Assembly (NCBI RefSeq): GCF_001011155.1
Contig: NZ_CP011479.1
Span: 452,501-516,500, forward strand
From: Hoeflea sp. IMCC20628
Lineage (GTDB): Bacteria > Pseudomonadota > Alphaproteobacteria > Rhizobiales > Rhizobiaceae
DNA length: 64,000 bases
Direction of reading: 5' to 3'
Below the pieces are notes generated by a model. The model had not been told where the DNA came from. It did not search any database and saw only the letters and a program-made list of their open reading frames with translations. Both the position numbers and the translations under genes were made by a program. Numbering within the stretch: the first letter of the stretch is position 1; each line of letters starts with the position of its first letter. Shown here piece by piece: positions 28,430 to 38,305 of the stretch.

Positions 28430-28434
28430 CCACA

Positions 28435-29610
28435 ATGACGACTCTGACGAAGCCGGACCTGCGTCCGGAAAACCCCCGTTTTTCTTCTGGTCCCTGCGCC
28501 AAGCGTCCCGGTTGGACGCCTGAAGCGCTCATCGATGCGGCACTTGGCCGCTCGCACCGGGCCAAAATCGGCAAATCCAAACTCAAGCAAGCCATCGACC
28601 TGACCCGCAGCGTTCTCGGCGTGCCCGATGACTATCGCATCGGCATTGTTCCGGCGTCCGATACCGGCGCGGTCGAAATGGCCCTGTGGTCGATGCTCGG
28701 CGCCCGCGGCACAGACATGGTCGCCTGGGAAAGCTTTGGCGAAGGCTGGGTCACCGATGTGGTCAAGCAGCTCAAGCTTGACGATGTCCGCAAGATCACC
28801 GCGCCCTATGGCGAGCTTCCCGATCTCACGACAATCGATTTTGACCGTGACGTGGTCTTCACCTGGAACGGCACCACCTCAGGCGTCCGCGTTCCGAACG
28901 CCGATTTCATTCCGGCTGACCGGCAGGGCCTTACCATTTGCGACGCCACCTCGGCAGCCTTTGCCCAGGACCTCGACTTCGCCAAGCTCGATGTCACCAC
29001 CTTCTCCTGGCAGAAGGTTCTCGGCGGCGAGGGCGGCCACGGCATGCTGATTCTGAGTCCCCGCGCCGTCGAGCGGCTCGAAAGCTACGTTCCGGCCTGG
29101 CCGCTGCCGAAGATCTTCCGGATGACCAAGGGCGGCAATCTGATCGAGGGCATCTTTGTTGGCGAGACCATCAACACGCCGTCGATGCTCTGCGTCGAGG
29201 ACTATATCGATGCGCTGACATGGTCCGAACGTGTCGGTGGCCTCAAGGGGCTGATGGCCCGCGCCGACGCCAATGCCGATGTTCTGCATCGTTTCGTGGC
29301 CGACAATGACTGGATCGCCAATCTGGCGAAGCTCGACGAGACCCGGTCCAACACTTCGGTCTGTCTGGTTATTGCCGACCCCGAGATTGCCGCGCTTGCA
29401 CCCGACGCCCAGGCGGCTTTCGCCAAGGCCATGGTCGGCCGTCTCGACAAGGAAGGCGTGGCGCTCGATATCGGCGCTTACCGCGATGCGCCTGCCGGTC
29501 TTCGGATCTGGTGTGGCGCAACGGTCGAGACATCCGATCTCGAGGCTTTGACGCCATGGCTGTCCTGGGCCTTCGCCCAGGAAAAAGCCGCGCTCAGGCA
29601 GGCAGCCTGA
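28435..29610 (+). CDS. serC: Phosphoserine aminotransferase SerC
   Basis: The 391-residue PLP enzyme belongs to the rhizobial/methanogen SerC subtype: [15 protein letters not shown] at the N-terminus, [10 protein letters not shown]-like [26 protein letters not shown] and the lysine in [15 protein letters not shown]. It converts 3-phosphohydroxypyruvate to phosphoserine. The ATG at 28435 is set by the Shine-Dalgarno within the leader hairpin. serA follows after 85 bases on the same strand. Confidence 0.95.
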   Translation: MTTLTKPDLRPENPRFSSGPCAKRPGWTPEALIDAALGRSHRAKIGKSKLKQAIDLTRSVLGVPDDYRIGIVPASDTGAVEMALWSMLGARGTDMVAWESFGEGWVTDVVKQLKLDDVRKITAPYGELPDLTTIDFDRDVVFTWNGTTSGVRVPNADFIPADRQGLTICDATSAAFAQDLDFAKLDVTTFSWQKVLGGEGGHGMLILSPRAVERLESYVPAWPLPKIFRMTKGGNLIEGIFVGETINTPSMLCVEDYIDALTWSERVGGLKGLMARADANADVLHRFVADNDWIANLAKLDETRSNTSVCLVIADPEIAALAPDAQAAFAKAMVGRLDKEGVALDIGAYRDAPAGLRIWCGATVETSDLEALTPWLSWAFAQEKAALRQAA

Positions 29611-29695
29611 TCCAGCTTTGGTGACCGCGCCGGTATGATCCTGCGCGGTCCGACTGCTCAATTCACGTAATTTGATCTTAGCAATGGAGGCCATC

Positions 29696-31291
29696 ATGGC
29701 ACCTCGCGTACTCGTATCCGATGCACTCTCGGAAACCGCCGTCCAGATTTTCCGCGACCGCGGCGTCGACGTCGACTTCATGCCGGCGCTCGGCAAGGAC
29801 AAGGACAAACTGCTCGAAATCATCGGGCAGTATGACGGCCTGGCGATCCGCTCGGCCACCAAGGCGACCGAAAAGCTGATTGCCGCTGCGACCAATCTCA
29901 AGGTCATCGGCCGCGCAGGTATCGGCGTCGACAATGTCGACATTCAGGCCGCATCGCGCCGCGGCATCATCGTCATGAACACGCCCTTCGGCAACTCGAT
30001 CACCACCGCAGAGCACGCCATCGCGCTGATGTTCGCCGTTGCCCGCCAGCTTCCCGCCGCCGACGCCTCGACCCAGGCCGGCAAGTGGGAAAAGTCGAAA
30101 TTCATGGGTGTCGAAATCACCGGCAAGACGCTCGGCGTCATCGGCGCCGGCAATATCGGTTCCATCGTCTGCTCGCGCGCCATCGGCCTGAAGATGCATG
30201 TCGTGGCCTATGACCCGTTCCTGTCCAAGGAACGCGCCGAGGAAATGGGCGTCACCAAGGTCGAGCTCGACGAACTGCTGGCCCGCGCCGATTTCATCAC
30301 CCTGCACGTGCCGATGACCGACAAGACCCGCGGCATCCTCAATGCCGAAGCACTGGCCAAGACCAAGAAGGGCGTTCGCATCATCAACTGCGCCCGTGGC
30401 GGTCTTGTCGACGAGGCAGCGCTTGCCGAAGCCATCAAGTCCGGTCATGTCGCCGGTGCTGGTTTCGATGTGTTTGAAGTTGAACCCGCCACCGAAAGCC
30501 CGCTGTTTGGCCTGCCAAACGTCGTCTGCACGCCGCATCTTGGCGCCTCGACCACCGAAGCCCAGGAAAATGTCGCACTTCAGGTTGCCGAGCAGATGTC
30601 GGATTATCTGGTCCGAGGTGCTGTCTCCAACGCCATCAACATGCCGTCGATCACGGCGGAAGAAGCGCCGATCCTCAAACCCTTCATCCGGCTCGCCGAT
30701 GTGCTCGGCTCGTTTGCCGGACAGGTCACCGAAAGCCCGATCAAGGAAATCGAGATCCTTTACGATGGCGTCACCGCCGGCATGAACACCAAGGCGCTGA
30801 CCAGCGCATTGCTGGCCGGCCTGATCCGCAACCAGGTCTCGGACGTCAACATGGTGTCGGCGCCGATCATGGTGAAGGAAAAGGGTATCGTGCTGTCGGA
30901 AGTCAAGCGCGACAAGACCGGCGTCTATGACGGCTATATCAAGCTGACGATCACCACCGAACGGCAGACCCGATCCATTGCCGGTACGGTGTTCTCGGAT
31001 GGCAAGCCGCGCTTCATCCAGATCAAGGGCATCAATCTGGATGCCGATGTCGGCGCCCACATGATCTATCTCGCCAATACCGATGTCCCCGGCATGATCG
31101 GCTTCGTCGGCACCACGCTGGGTGATGCAGGCGTCAACATCGCCAACTTCCAGCTCGGCCGCGACAAGGAAAGCGGCGAGGCTATCGCGCTGCTCTATGT
31201 CGACGGGACAGTCGGCCAGGATGTGCTCGACAAGCTGACCGCCCACGCCGCCATCAAGCAGGCCAAGCCACTGGTCTTCAACGTCGATTGA
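29696..31291 (+). CDS. serA: D-3-phosphoglycerate dehydrogenase SerA
   Basis: The 531-residue long form has the NAD domain (LGVIGAGNIGSIV), the substrate arginine in IINCARGGLVDE, the catalytic His in CTPHLGAST, an intervening ASB domain and a C-terminal ACT domain (IYLANTDVPGMIGFVG) that usually binds serine for feedback. It opens the phosphorylated serine pathway with serC. GGAGG precedes the ATG at 29696. A strong terminator follows. Confidence 0.96.
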   Translation: MAPRVLVSDALSETAVQIFRDRGVDVDFMPALGKDKDKLLEIIGQYDGLAIRSATKATEKLIAAATNLKVIGRAGIGVDNVDIQAASRRGIIVMNTPFGNSITTAEHAIALMFAVARQLPAADASTQAGKWEKSKFMGVEITGKTLGVIGAGNIGSIVCSRAIGLKMHVVAYDPFLSKERAEEMGVTKVELDELLARADFITLHVPMTDKTRGILNAEALAKTKKGVRIINCARGGLVDEAALAEAIKSGHVAGAGFDVFEVEPATESPLFGLPNVVCTPHLGASTTEAQENVALQVAEQMSDYLVRGAVSNAINMPSITAEEAPILKPFIRLADVLGSFAGQVTESPIKEIEILYDGVTAGMNTKALTSALLAGLIRNQVSDVNMVSAPIMVKEKGIVLSEVKRDKTGVYDGYIKLTITTERQTRSIAGTVFSDGKPRFIQIKGINLDADVGAHMIYLANTDVPGMIGFVGTTLGDAGVNIANFQLGRDKESGEAIALLYVDGTVGQDVLDKLTAHAAIKQAKPLVFNVD

Positions 31292-31312
31292 TCTGCCTGC
31301 GGTTTAAATGTG

Positions 31313-31348
31313 AAGCCCCCGGATGCGCTGCAGCCGGGGGCTTTTTTA
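31313..31348 (+). terminator. Terminator after serA
   Basis: AAGCCCCCGG (31313-31322) pairs with CCGGGGGCTT (31334-31343), followed by TTTTT. Confidence 0.88.
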
Positions 31349-31367
31349 TTGACTTAGCAGATTATTT

Positions 31368-31865
31368 TCAGGCGTAGGCGCCGGAGGAATAGGTGAGCTC
31401 GTAGCTGTGGCTGTAGAGCTCGAAGACGATGCCGAACGGGTCTTCGACATAGACCATGCGATAGGGCTTGTCGTTCGGGAAATATTCCCGCACCGGCATG
31501 CGCTGCTTGCCGCCTGCGGCGACGATCTTTTCCAGAAGCGATTCCAGGTTCGGATCCTGTATGGCGAAGTGGAATGTGCCGTGCTGGCGGAAATCCATAT
31601 TGTCGGACGGGGCGTGGTTGCCATCGAATTCGAACAGCTCGATGCCGATCCGGTCGGCTGTGGCCATATGGGCGATGCGCAGCTTTTTCCAGCCGGGGCC
31701 GAAGACATCGGTGCACATCCGGCCGATTTCACTGTCATCCTCGGCAATCTCGGTGGGTTGCATGATGGTGTAGAATCCGAGGATCTCGGAGTAGAATTTG
31801 ACGGCGCCGTCGAGGTCGGGGACGGACAAACCGATATGGGAAAAACTTCTCGGGGTCGGCAACAT
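31368..31865 (-). CDS. VOC/glyoxalase family protein
   Basis: The 165-residue protein has two vicinal-oxygen-chelate repeats: SFSHIGLSVPDLDGAVKFYSEILGF at the start with a metal His, and GTFHFAIQDPNLESLLEKI then YVEDPFGIVFELYSHS with metal Glu. It may be a lactoylglutathione lyase-like or dioxygenase-like enzyme; the substrate is not evident. AAGGAGCGCACC precedes the ATG at 31865. It is divergent from a LysR regulator 101 bases away, the classic layout for a regulator and its target. Confidence 0.85.
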   Translation of the reverse strand: MLPTPRSFSHIGLSVPDLDGAVKFYSEILGFYTIMQPTEIAEDDSEIGRMCTDVFGPGWKKLRIAHMATADRIGIELFEFDGNHAPSDNMDFRQHGTFHFAIQDPNLESLLEKIVAAGGKQRMPVREYFPNDKPYRMVYVEDPFGIVFELYSHSYELTYSSGAYA

Positions 31866-31966
31866 GGTGCGCTCCTTCGTGTGATGCGATGAGGCAGATA
31901 TAGTCCTGTACTTTGAGAATATGAAATTATCATTTATAAGAATAATCATAACAAAATGGAATGATT

Positions 31967-32878
31967 ATGTTGAACTCCCGTTGGCTCGAAACCTTCACCA
32001 CCCTCTGTGAAACCGCGCATTTCACCCGCACTGCGGAGCTGCTCGGCATGACGCAGCCGGGCGTCTCGCAGCATTTGCGCAAGCTCGAGGACCAGGTCGG
32101 ACACCCGCTGATTTCACGTCAGGGAAAGGGGTTCAGCCTGACCCCTGCCGGAGAAGCCGTGCTGGCGATCGGGCAATCCCGACGGCGCGAGGAGCAAGGG
32201 CTGTTCCAATCTGTGGCGCATGATGCGCCCGACATCGGCGAGGTCAGCATCGGCTGTTCGGGAAGTTTTGCCATGCTGCTCTATCCCAGCCTGCTGCCAT
32301 TGATGCATTCAGCGCCCGGTCTCACCGTGCGGCTGGAAGCCACGCCGCGCGATGGCATTGTCAGTGGCGTTCTGGATCGTCGCTATGATCTGGGCATCGT
32401 CGGCCACAAGCCCGATCACCCGCGGCTCGAGGCCACCCGTCTGGGCGTGGAGGAGCTGTGCCTGCTGCTTCCAGCCGGCGAGGTGTTGGGCGACATCAGC
32501 CTCGCCGACCTCGACGCACGTGGCTTCATCGCCCACCCGGACGGGTTTGCCTATGCCGACGATCTGTTCGCGCTGAATTTTCCCGATGAGTTCCGCGGCG
32601 CCGACCGGTTGCGCGTCCGTGGCTTTGTCAACCAGATCAGCCAGATCCCGGCGCCGGTCGCCCATGGGATCGGCTACACGCTGTTGCCGCGCAGCGGTTT
32701 TGACGCCTATCCGCAGCGAGACAGGCTGCAGATCGTCAATTTGCCGCAAGGCCGCAGTCACGAGCTATGGCTGATATCCGGTCGGGGACGCCAGTTGCCG
32801 GCACGGATTCCACCGGTTTCCGAGATCATAAGGCACGTTGCCGAGCGGCTGTGCTTGTCGTCTGCGGACCGGTCGTGA
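31967..32878 (+). CDS. LysR-family transcriptional regulator
   Basis: The 303-residue protein has the LysR winged helix at residues 1-60 (RWLETFTTLCETAHFTRTAELLGMTQPGVSQHLRKLEDQ) and a periplasmic-binding-like effector domain. It probably controls the divergent VOC gene. ATG codons at 31961 and 31967 are both possible; the second gives the usual start for the family. The short AT-rich gap between the two genes would hold its operator. Confidence 0.9.
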   Translation: MLNSRWLETFTTLCETAHFTRTAELLGMTQPGVSQHLRKLEDQVGHPLISRQGKGFSLTPAGEAVLAIGQSRRREEQGLFQSVAHDAPDIGEVSIGCSGSFAMLLYPSLLPLMHSAPGLTVRLEATPRDGIVSGVLDRRYDLGIVGHKPDHPRLEATRLGVEELCLLLPAGEVLGDISLADLDARGFIAHPDGFAYADDLFALNFPDEFRGADRLRVRGFVNQISQIPAPVAHGIGYTLLPRSGFDAYPQRDRLQIVNLPQGRSHELWLISGRGRQLPARIPPVSEIIRHVAERLCLSSADRS

Positions 32879-32902
32879 CCGGTCATGGTCAGGTCTGGGG
32901 TT

Positions 32903-33907
32903 TCAGCCTGATCGAAGCGCAACATGGCTCTTGCGTCGCTCAGCCAGCCCGATGCCGGTGAACACCAGAACCAGCGCGATCACATGGTAGAGGTGCAAGG
33001 TCTCGCCGAGGATCATCACCGACAGCAAGGTTCCGAAGATCGGCACCAGATTGATGAAAATCCCGGCCCGGTTGGAGCCGATGATTTCATTGCCCTTGAT
33101 GAACAGGACCTGGGACACCAGCGAAGGGAAGACTGCCGTGAAGGCAATGACAAGCCATCCGAGCATGTCTGGCCAGATGACTGTCTCGCTGGCCACTTCA
33201 TAGGCAGCAAAAGGCAATGACACGACAAAGGCAGAGGCGGCCATCACCGCAATCATGCTCTGCCAGTGCAGCACCGGCTTGTAGCGCAGCGCCACGGTGT
33301 AGCCGCCGTAAAACAGCACTGCCAGCAGCATCAGCGCATCGCCGCGATTGAGCTCCAGCCCGATCAGACGCTCGAGGCTGCCGCCTGACGCGGTGATGGT
33401 GATGCCGGCCAGCGTCAGCAGGAAGCCGATGATCTGCGCCGGGGTCACCTTGATGCGAAACAGAATGAAGTTGGCGAGAAAAATCACCATCGGCATCCCC
33501 GCCTGCTCGATGGCGACATTGATGGCCGTGGTGTATTCCACCGCCGAATAAAGCAGCAGGTTGAAGCAGGCGAAGCCGAACACGCCGTAGGTCACGAGCA
33601 ATGGCAAATTGGCGCGGATGACCTTGATGTCGCGGCGGACCTGCGGCAAGGCAAACGTCAGCAGAATCAGAACGGCCAATCCCCATCGCGCCGACGTCAG
33701 CAGCATCGGAGAGATATGCCCGACGGCAAGTTTGCCTGCCACTGCATTGCCGCCCCACGACATTGCGGTGATTGTCAGGAACAGATAGGCGCGAATGGGC
33801 AAGGCGGAATTCCGGGATTTTTGGATCAAGCCCGGGCAAAGGGGGTCTGAATTCGCGGTTGCACCGGGCCGGTTGTGAACGTCATGCAACCTGTTTGGCC
33901 AGAACAT
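32903..33907 (-). CDS. EamA/DMT-family transporter
   Basis: The product has about ten membrane segments in two EamA repeats (AYLFLTITAMSWGGNAVAGKLAVG opening the first, GDALMLLAVLFYGGYTVALRY opening the second). This family exports amino acids, metabolites or drugs; the substrate is unknown. The ATG at 33907 gives 334 residues, longer than the usual near 300, so a TTG close to NSALPIRAYL may be the real start. Confidence 0.85.
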   Translation of the reverse strand: MFWPNRLHDVHNRPGATANSDPLCPGLIQKSRNSALPIRAYLFLTITAMSWGGNAVAGKLAVGHISPMLLTSARWGLAVLILLTFALPQVRRDIKVIRANLPLLVTYGVFGFACFNLLLYSAVEYTTAINVAIEQAGMPMVIFLANFILFRIKVTPAQIIGFLLTLAGITITASGGSLERLIGLELNRGDALMLLAVLFYGGYTVALRYKPVLHWQSMIAVMAASAFVVSLPFAAYEVASETVIWPDMLGWLVIAFTAVFPSLVSQVLFIKGNEIIGSNRAGIFINLVPIFGTLLSVMILGETLHLYHVIALVLVFTGIGLAERRKSHVALRSG

Positions 33908-34036
33908 GTTAAATTGTCACGTAAAAACATCTGATCGCCGCGTCTGAGGGTCGATTTTGCTCGGGCAAGTCTGTATGCATGCGCGGGTTTTGTTTTCCGG
34001 GCCTCTTGAGAAGAGTCCGCACGCCAAGGGGATGTC

Positions 34037-35335
34037 ATGGCCAACGTAGTTGTTGTCGGGTCGCAATGGGGCGACGAGGGTAAAGGCAAGATTGTCGACT
34101 GGCTTTCAGAGCGGGCCGACGTGGTTGTCCGGTTCCAGGGAGGCCACAATGCCGGCCATACCCTGGTCATCGACGGTGTCAGTTACAAGCTCTCGCTGTT
34201 GCCTTCGGGTGTTGTACGGCCGGGAAAACTGGCTGTTATCGGCAATGGCGTCGTTATTGACCCGCATGCGCTGCTCAGTGAAATCGACCGGTTGGCGACA
34301 CAAGGTGTTGTCGTCAATGCGGACAATCTGCGGATCGCCGACAATGCGACGCTGATTCTGTCGTTGCACCGCGAACTCGACGCGCTGCGCGAAGATGCTG
34401 CCTCGAATTCGGGCACCAAGATCGGCACCACGCGTCGCGGCATCGGCCCTGCCTATGAAGACAAGGTTGGCCGCCGGGCGATTCGCGTCATGGACCTTGC
34501 CAATCTCGACACACTTCCGGCCAAGGTTGACCGGCTGTTGACGCACCACAATGCGCTCCGACGTGGCCTTGGCCAGCCGGAATTCTCGGTCGAGACAATT
34601 CTGGAAGAACTCACTTCCGTTGCAGAGCGCATTCTGCCGTTCCGCGAGACGGTCTGGTTGCTGCTCGACAAGAAACGCCGTCAAGGCGCGCGTATCCTGT
34701 TCGAAGGTGCCCAGGGCACGCTGCTGGATGTCGATCACGGCACCTATCCGTTCGTCACCTCTTCGAACACGGTATCCGGTCAGGCAGCAGCCGGGTCAGG
34801 TCTCGGGCCTGGCTCGCTGAGCTATGTGCTGGGAATCACCAAAGCCTACACGACACGTGTCGGCGAGGGTCCGTTTCCAACCGAACTCAATGACGAGACC
34901 GGTCAGTTTCTTGGCGAGCGCGGCCATGAATTCGGAACGGTCACTGGCCGCAAGCGGCGCTGTGGCTGGTTTGACGCGGCGCTGGTCCGTCAGGCGGTCG
35001 CCGTCAACGGCATCACCGGGATTGCACTGACCAAGCTCGATGTGCTTGACGGCCTTGCCGAACTCAAGATCTGCGTCGGTTACGACATCGATGGCGAGCG
35101 CATCGATCACCTGCCTGCCAGCCAGGGCGCCCAGGCTCGCGTCACGCCGATCTATGAAACAATTTCCGGATGGGAGGGCACCACTGTGGGTGCCAGGAGC
35201 TGGGCCGACCTGCCGGCTCAGGCGATCAAATATGTCCGGCGGATCGAAGAACTCATCGGCGCACCGGTGGCGCTGTTGTCCACAAGTCCCGAGCGTGATG
35301 ACACGATACTTGTGACAGACCCGTTTGAAGACTAA
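34037..35335 (+). CDS. purA: Adenylosuccinate synthetase PurA
   Basis: The 432-residue GTPase-like enzyme has [21 protein letters not shown] at the N-terminus, [48 protein letters not shown] and [11 protein letters not shown]. It joins IMP and aspartate on the way to AMP. It has its own 129-base upstream gap and is followed after 54 bases by an unknown membrane protein. Confidence 0.97.
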   Translation: MANVVVVGSQWGDEGKGKIVDWLSERADVVVRFQGGHNAGHTLVIDGVSYKLSLLPSGVVRPGKLAVIGNGVVIDPHALLSEIDRLATQGVVVNADNLRIADNATLILSLHRELDALREDAASNSGTKIGTTRRGIGPAYEDKVGRRAIRVMDLANLDTLPAKVDRLLTHHNALRRGLGQPEFSVETILEELTSVAERILPFRETVWLLLDKKRRQGARILFEGAQGTLLDVDHGTYPFVTSSNTVSGQAAAGSGLGPGSLSYVLGITKAYTTRVGEGPFPTELNDETGQFLGERGHEFGTVTGRKRRCGWFDAALVRQAVAVNGITGIALTKLDVLDGLAELKICVGYDIDGERIDHLPASQGAQARVTPIYETISGWEGTTVGARSWADLPAQAIKYVRRIEELIGAPVALLSTSPERDDTILVTDPFED

Positions 35336-35389
35336 GTTAGCGCAGCATACGCCTTTTTGGCGCTTGGCGGGATCAAACCAGGGTAAATC

Positions 35390-36946
35390 ATGGCCGATTT
35401 TGTAGCAGTCATCCGGAAGGCAGTCGACAATCTGCCCGATAACACTCCGGAAAACCGGATCAAGGTTTATGACAAGGCGCGGGCTGCCATAAGGCGGCAA
35501 CTTGAGGCTATGAATCCTCAGCCTTCCGACGAGGTGATCGCCCGTCAGCTCGACAAGCTCAATCTCGCAGTTGACGAAGTCGAGATCGAACACGCCGAAG
35601 CGCTTCCAGCCGAGGACGATGAGGCCGACGCCTTGATGGCGGAACTCGAATCGATGGTGGAAAAAAGCCCGGTGATTGCTGAACCGGTCGCGCCTCCGCC
35701 CTCGCCAGCAAAGGCCCCCGCGCCAGTAGCAGCACCGACGCCGCCGGCACCGGTTGCGCCGGTGGCTGCACAGATGGCGCCGAGCGAACCTGACGAGCTT
35801 GGCGAGCCTGATGAGCCTGTTGTGGCTCAGCCCAAGGCTACGTCGCGCCCGTCTGATCTGGTTGGCTCGGCTCATGATGAGGCCTTCGGACTTGATAGCG
35901 CGCCGCATCGCCAGAACAAAACCTCGCCCAAACGCGGTTCATCCGGCGGCAAGGGCCGCCTGGTGGCTTTGGCACTTGTTCTGGTGCTGGGCGCCGCCGC
36001 TTACGCCGGCTGGAGCTACAAGGACGAGATCACCGCAATGCTGTGGTCCTCGACAATCGACCAGCCGGTCGTCACCGAGGAGGTTCAACCTGCGGAAGAC
36101 GCAGCTGCGGTGACGCCTGAGCCTGCACCGGCAGAACCCGTCACGCCGGCAGAGCCTGCTGCAGGAGACACCGATGGTGTTGCCTCAAAGTTTACCCAAC
36201 GGCTCGGCGCTGATGGAACCGAAACCGATGCCGGTCCGGCGCCAGGCCCTGATGTGGATGACACAAGCGAGGGCCGCTCAGTCGCCGAACTGACCGATGC
36301 TGGCCCGGTTGATGAAACCGTGGCCGAGGCAAACACTGCCGAGACTCCGACCGACCCGGCAGACGCCACGGCGCCGAATGCCCAGCCGCTGGGCGTCGCT
36401 CAGAAGATGATCCTTTATGAAGAGCGGCTCGGGCAACAGTCGCTCGAGGTCAAGAACGGTACCGTCGTCTGGACCCTGGTCAGCGAGGCCTCCGGCGATG
36501 GTCCGGATGAACAGGTGATTCGTGGCGAGATCAACAATCCCGACACCGGACTGTCGGCGCTGATCACCTTCAAGCGCAATACCGACCCGTCCCTGCCGGC
36601 CAGCCATATCGTGGAAATCGTCTTTGCCGTGCCAACCGATTTCGCCGGTGGATCTATCGATCAGTTGCAGCGCATCGCCCTGAAGCAGACCGAAGCCGAT
36701 CAGGGCAGTCCGCTGATCGCGGTGCCTGCCAAGATAACCCAGGATTTCTACATGGTGGCGCTCAACGATCTCGACGAGGCCCGCAAGACCAACACCGAGC
36801 TGTTGCGCCAGCGCAACTGGATCGACATTCCGGTGGTTTACGCCAATGGCCGGCAAGCCCTGATCACGCTGGAAAAGGGCGCCAGCGGCACCGAAGTCTT
36901 CAATCAGGCGCTCGACGCCTGGGCCAAGGCTGCGCCTCAGAACTGA
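35390..36946 (+). CDS. Unknown single-pass membrane protein (rhizobial type)
   Basis: The 518-residue protein starts with a conserved-looking cytoplasmic helix region (DFVAVIRKAVDNLPDNTPEN). A Pro/Ala-rich linker follows (about 95-135), then basic residues and one membrane segment near 190-212 (GRLVALALVLVLGAAAYAGW), an acidic Pro/Glu/Ala stretch, and a C-terminal folded domain (about 340-518, including AQKMILYEERLGQQSLEVKNGTVVW, written here only as its first residues AQKMILYEERLG). That last domain would be periplasmic. No known enzyme motif was seen. Proteins of this layout next to purA occur in related rhizobia, with no established role. Confidence 0.8.
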   Translation: MADFVAVIRKAVDNLPDNTPENRIKVYDKARAAIRRQLEAMNPQPSDEVIARQLDKLNLAVDEVEIEHAEALPAEDDEADALMAELESMVEKSPVIAEPVAPPPSPAKAPAPVAAPTPPAPVAPVAAQMAPSEPDELGEPDEPVVAQPKATSRPSDLVGSAHDEAFGLDSAPHRQNKTSPKRGSSGGKGRLVALALVLVLGAAAYAGWSYKDEITAMLWSSTIDQPVVTEEVQPAEDAAAVTPEPAPAEPVTPAEPAAGDTDGVASKFTQRLGADGTETDAGPAPGPDVDDTSEGRSVAELTDAGPVDETVAEANTAETPTDPADATAPNAQPLGVAQKMILYEERLGQQSLEVKNGTVVWTLVSEASGDGPDEQVIRGEINNPDTGLSALITFKRNTDPSLPASHIVEIVFAVPTDFAGGSIDQLQRIALKQTEADQGSPLIAVPAKITQDFYMVALNDLDEARKTNTELLRQRNWIDIPVVYANGRQALITLEKGASGTEVFNQALDAWAKAAPQN

Positions 36947-36963
36947 GGGTGAACAACTGCGCT

Positions 36964-36992
36964 GACATCTCCCCTCTCGCGGGGGAGATGTC
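36964..36992. repeat. Inverted repeat typical of rhizobial intergenic DNA
   Basis: GACATCTCCCC (36964-36974) and GGGGAGATGTC (36982-36992) form a perfect 11-bp stem. No T run follows. Similar ATCTCCCC-type palindromes are scattered through rhizobial genomes; the flank to 37080 looks like more of the same kind of repeat. Confidence 0.55.
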
Positions 36993-37096
36993 ACGACGTG
37001 ATAGCGGGTGAAAACCCGAATTCTGTGATTGCCACACTTCCCCCCTCTTCTGTCGGCTACGTCGACCGAGGGTGAGTCTCGCTGATGCCTTCCGCT

Positions 37097-38158
37097 TCAC
37101 TCGCACGCCTTTGCCGTCTCAAGGGCGGCGGCACGGTCAGCCTTGGCAAGCCGGCCCAGCCGGCCCACCGCTTTGTAAAACCGTGGATAGTCGCCCGCAC
37201 AGAGCTCGAACAGGCGGACAAAGGCCGGAACCCGGTCATTGTAGACCGAGGTGGCGGCGATCTTGGCATTGTTGATCGGGGCCTCGACCCAGGCATCATA
37301 GCCTCTAAATCCACCCCAGCGGCTCTGGCGCATCTGCCGGTAGCGGATCCGCAGTTGGTCGATCGCTTCTACCTTTGCGGCGCGCTTCTGCGCAACAGTG
37401 CCGGAGCCTTGATAAACACGGCTCAATTCGCCCCGGGTTTGCGCCACAAGTGCCAGGAACTCGGCGCTGCGCCTCAGGCCGGCCTCGTAGCGGCGCAACC
37501 CGCTCGCATCGCCGGCCGCGCGCAGCCATGACTTCACGCCGGTGGTTTCAACAGCCACGGCGAATGCCTCGTTGAAGGCGGTATCGTCACCCAAATAGAC
37601 GCGCTGGTGGGCCAGCTCATGAAACACCAGGCCAGCGAGATAGGTCTTGTCCTGCAGGAACATCGTCGAGAGCAGCGGGTCACTTGACCAGCCCAGCGTC
37701 GAATAGGCGGTGACGCCCGAGACATGGACATCGAAACCCTGCTGCTGAAGTCCGGCAGCGGTTTTGATCGCAATGTCCCTGGAGAAATAGCCCCGGTAGG
37801 GCACGCAGCCGAACACCGGAAAACACCACACTTGTGGCACGAGTGAGAATTCGGGTGCTGCAAACACCGCCCAAGTCACATAGTCCCGGCCGATATCGAC
37901 ATAGGAGCGGTAGCTCGAATTGTCGGGCAGCCCGAGTTCGTCGGTGGCGAACTGCCTGATGGCGCGCGCCGATGCCATGCGCTCGCGCAACGCCTCGGGC
38001 GTCGAAGCATCGCCGATAAGCTTGGCGACAGTCTGGCGCTTGGTCATGATCTGCGCGTGCCCTTTGAGCGTCTGCGCGTAATAGGACACGCCGGTGCACC
38101 CGGCCAGGCCAACCACCAGGCCCATCACCATGATCAGGGATAAGAAGATGCGCTTCAC
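37097..38158 (-). CDS. Predicted aminopeptidase lipoprotein (PF10023-like)
   Basis: The 353-residue protein has a lipoprotein signal (FLSLIMVMGLVVGLAGC) and lies on the periplasmic side. It contains the zinc motif HELAH in LAGLVFHELAHQRVYLGDDTAFNEAFA, with a downstream Glu, and YSTLGWSSDPLLSTM typical of the predicted-aminopeptidase family. Its peptide substrate is unknown. It is downstream of the GGDEF-EAL gene on the same strand with 147 bases between. Confidence 0.83.
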   Translation of the reverse strand: MKRIFLSLIMVMGLVVGLAGCTGVSYYAQTLKGHAQIMTKRQTVAKLIGDASTPEALRERMASARAIRQFATDELGLPDNSSYRSYVDIGRDYVTWAVFAAPEFSLVPQVWCFPVFGCVPYRGYFSRDIAIKTAAGLQQQGFDVHVSGVTAYSTLGWSSDPLLSTMFLQDKTYLAGLVFHELAHQRVYLGDDTAFNEAFAVAVETTGVKSWLRAAGDASGLRRYEAGLRRSAEFLALVAQTRGELSRVYQGSGTVAQKRAAKVEAIDQLRIRYRQMRQSRWGGFRGYDAWVEAPINNAKIAATSVYNDRVPAFVRLFELCAGDYPRFYKAVGRLGRLAKADRAAALETAKACE

Positions 38159-38305
38159 GGTCTGCCCACAGGATTGCCCACATGTTCCCCGGGCCCATGT
38201 CGCGATGGCCCTTGAAAGAGAACTGAGTGTTAAAGCGGCGCACCGGTTTGATCAAGCTTGGGCGAGGGGGGGCCGGATGTCTCCTGCCGGCAGTTCTACC
38301 CGGTG

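Noticed and set aside
29678-31246. 522-codon open frame antisense to serA
   Set aside because: Composition is that of the serA complement (many Asp, His, Gly); no start context or family, so a shadow frame.
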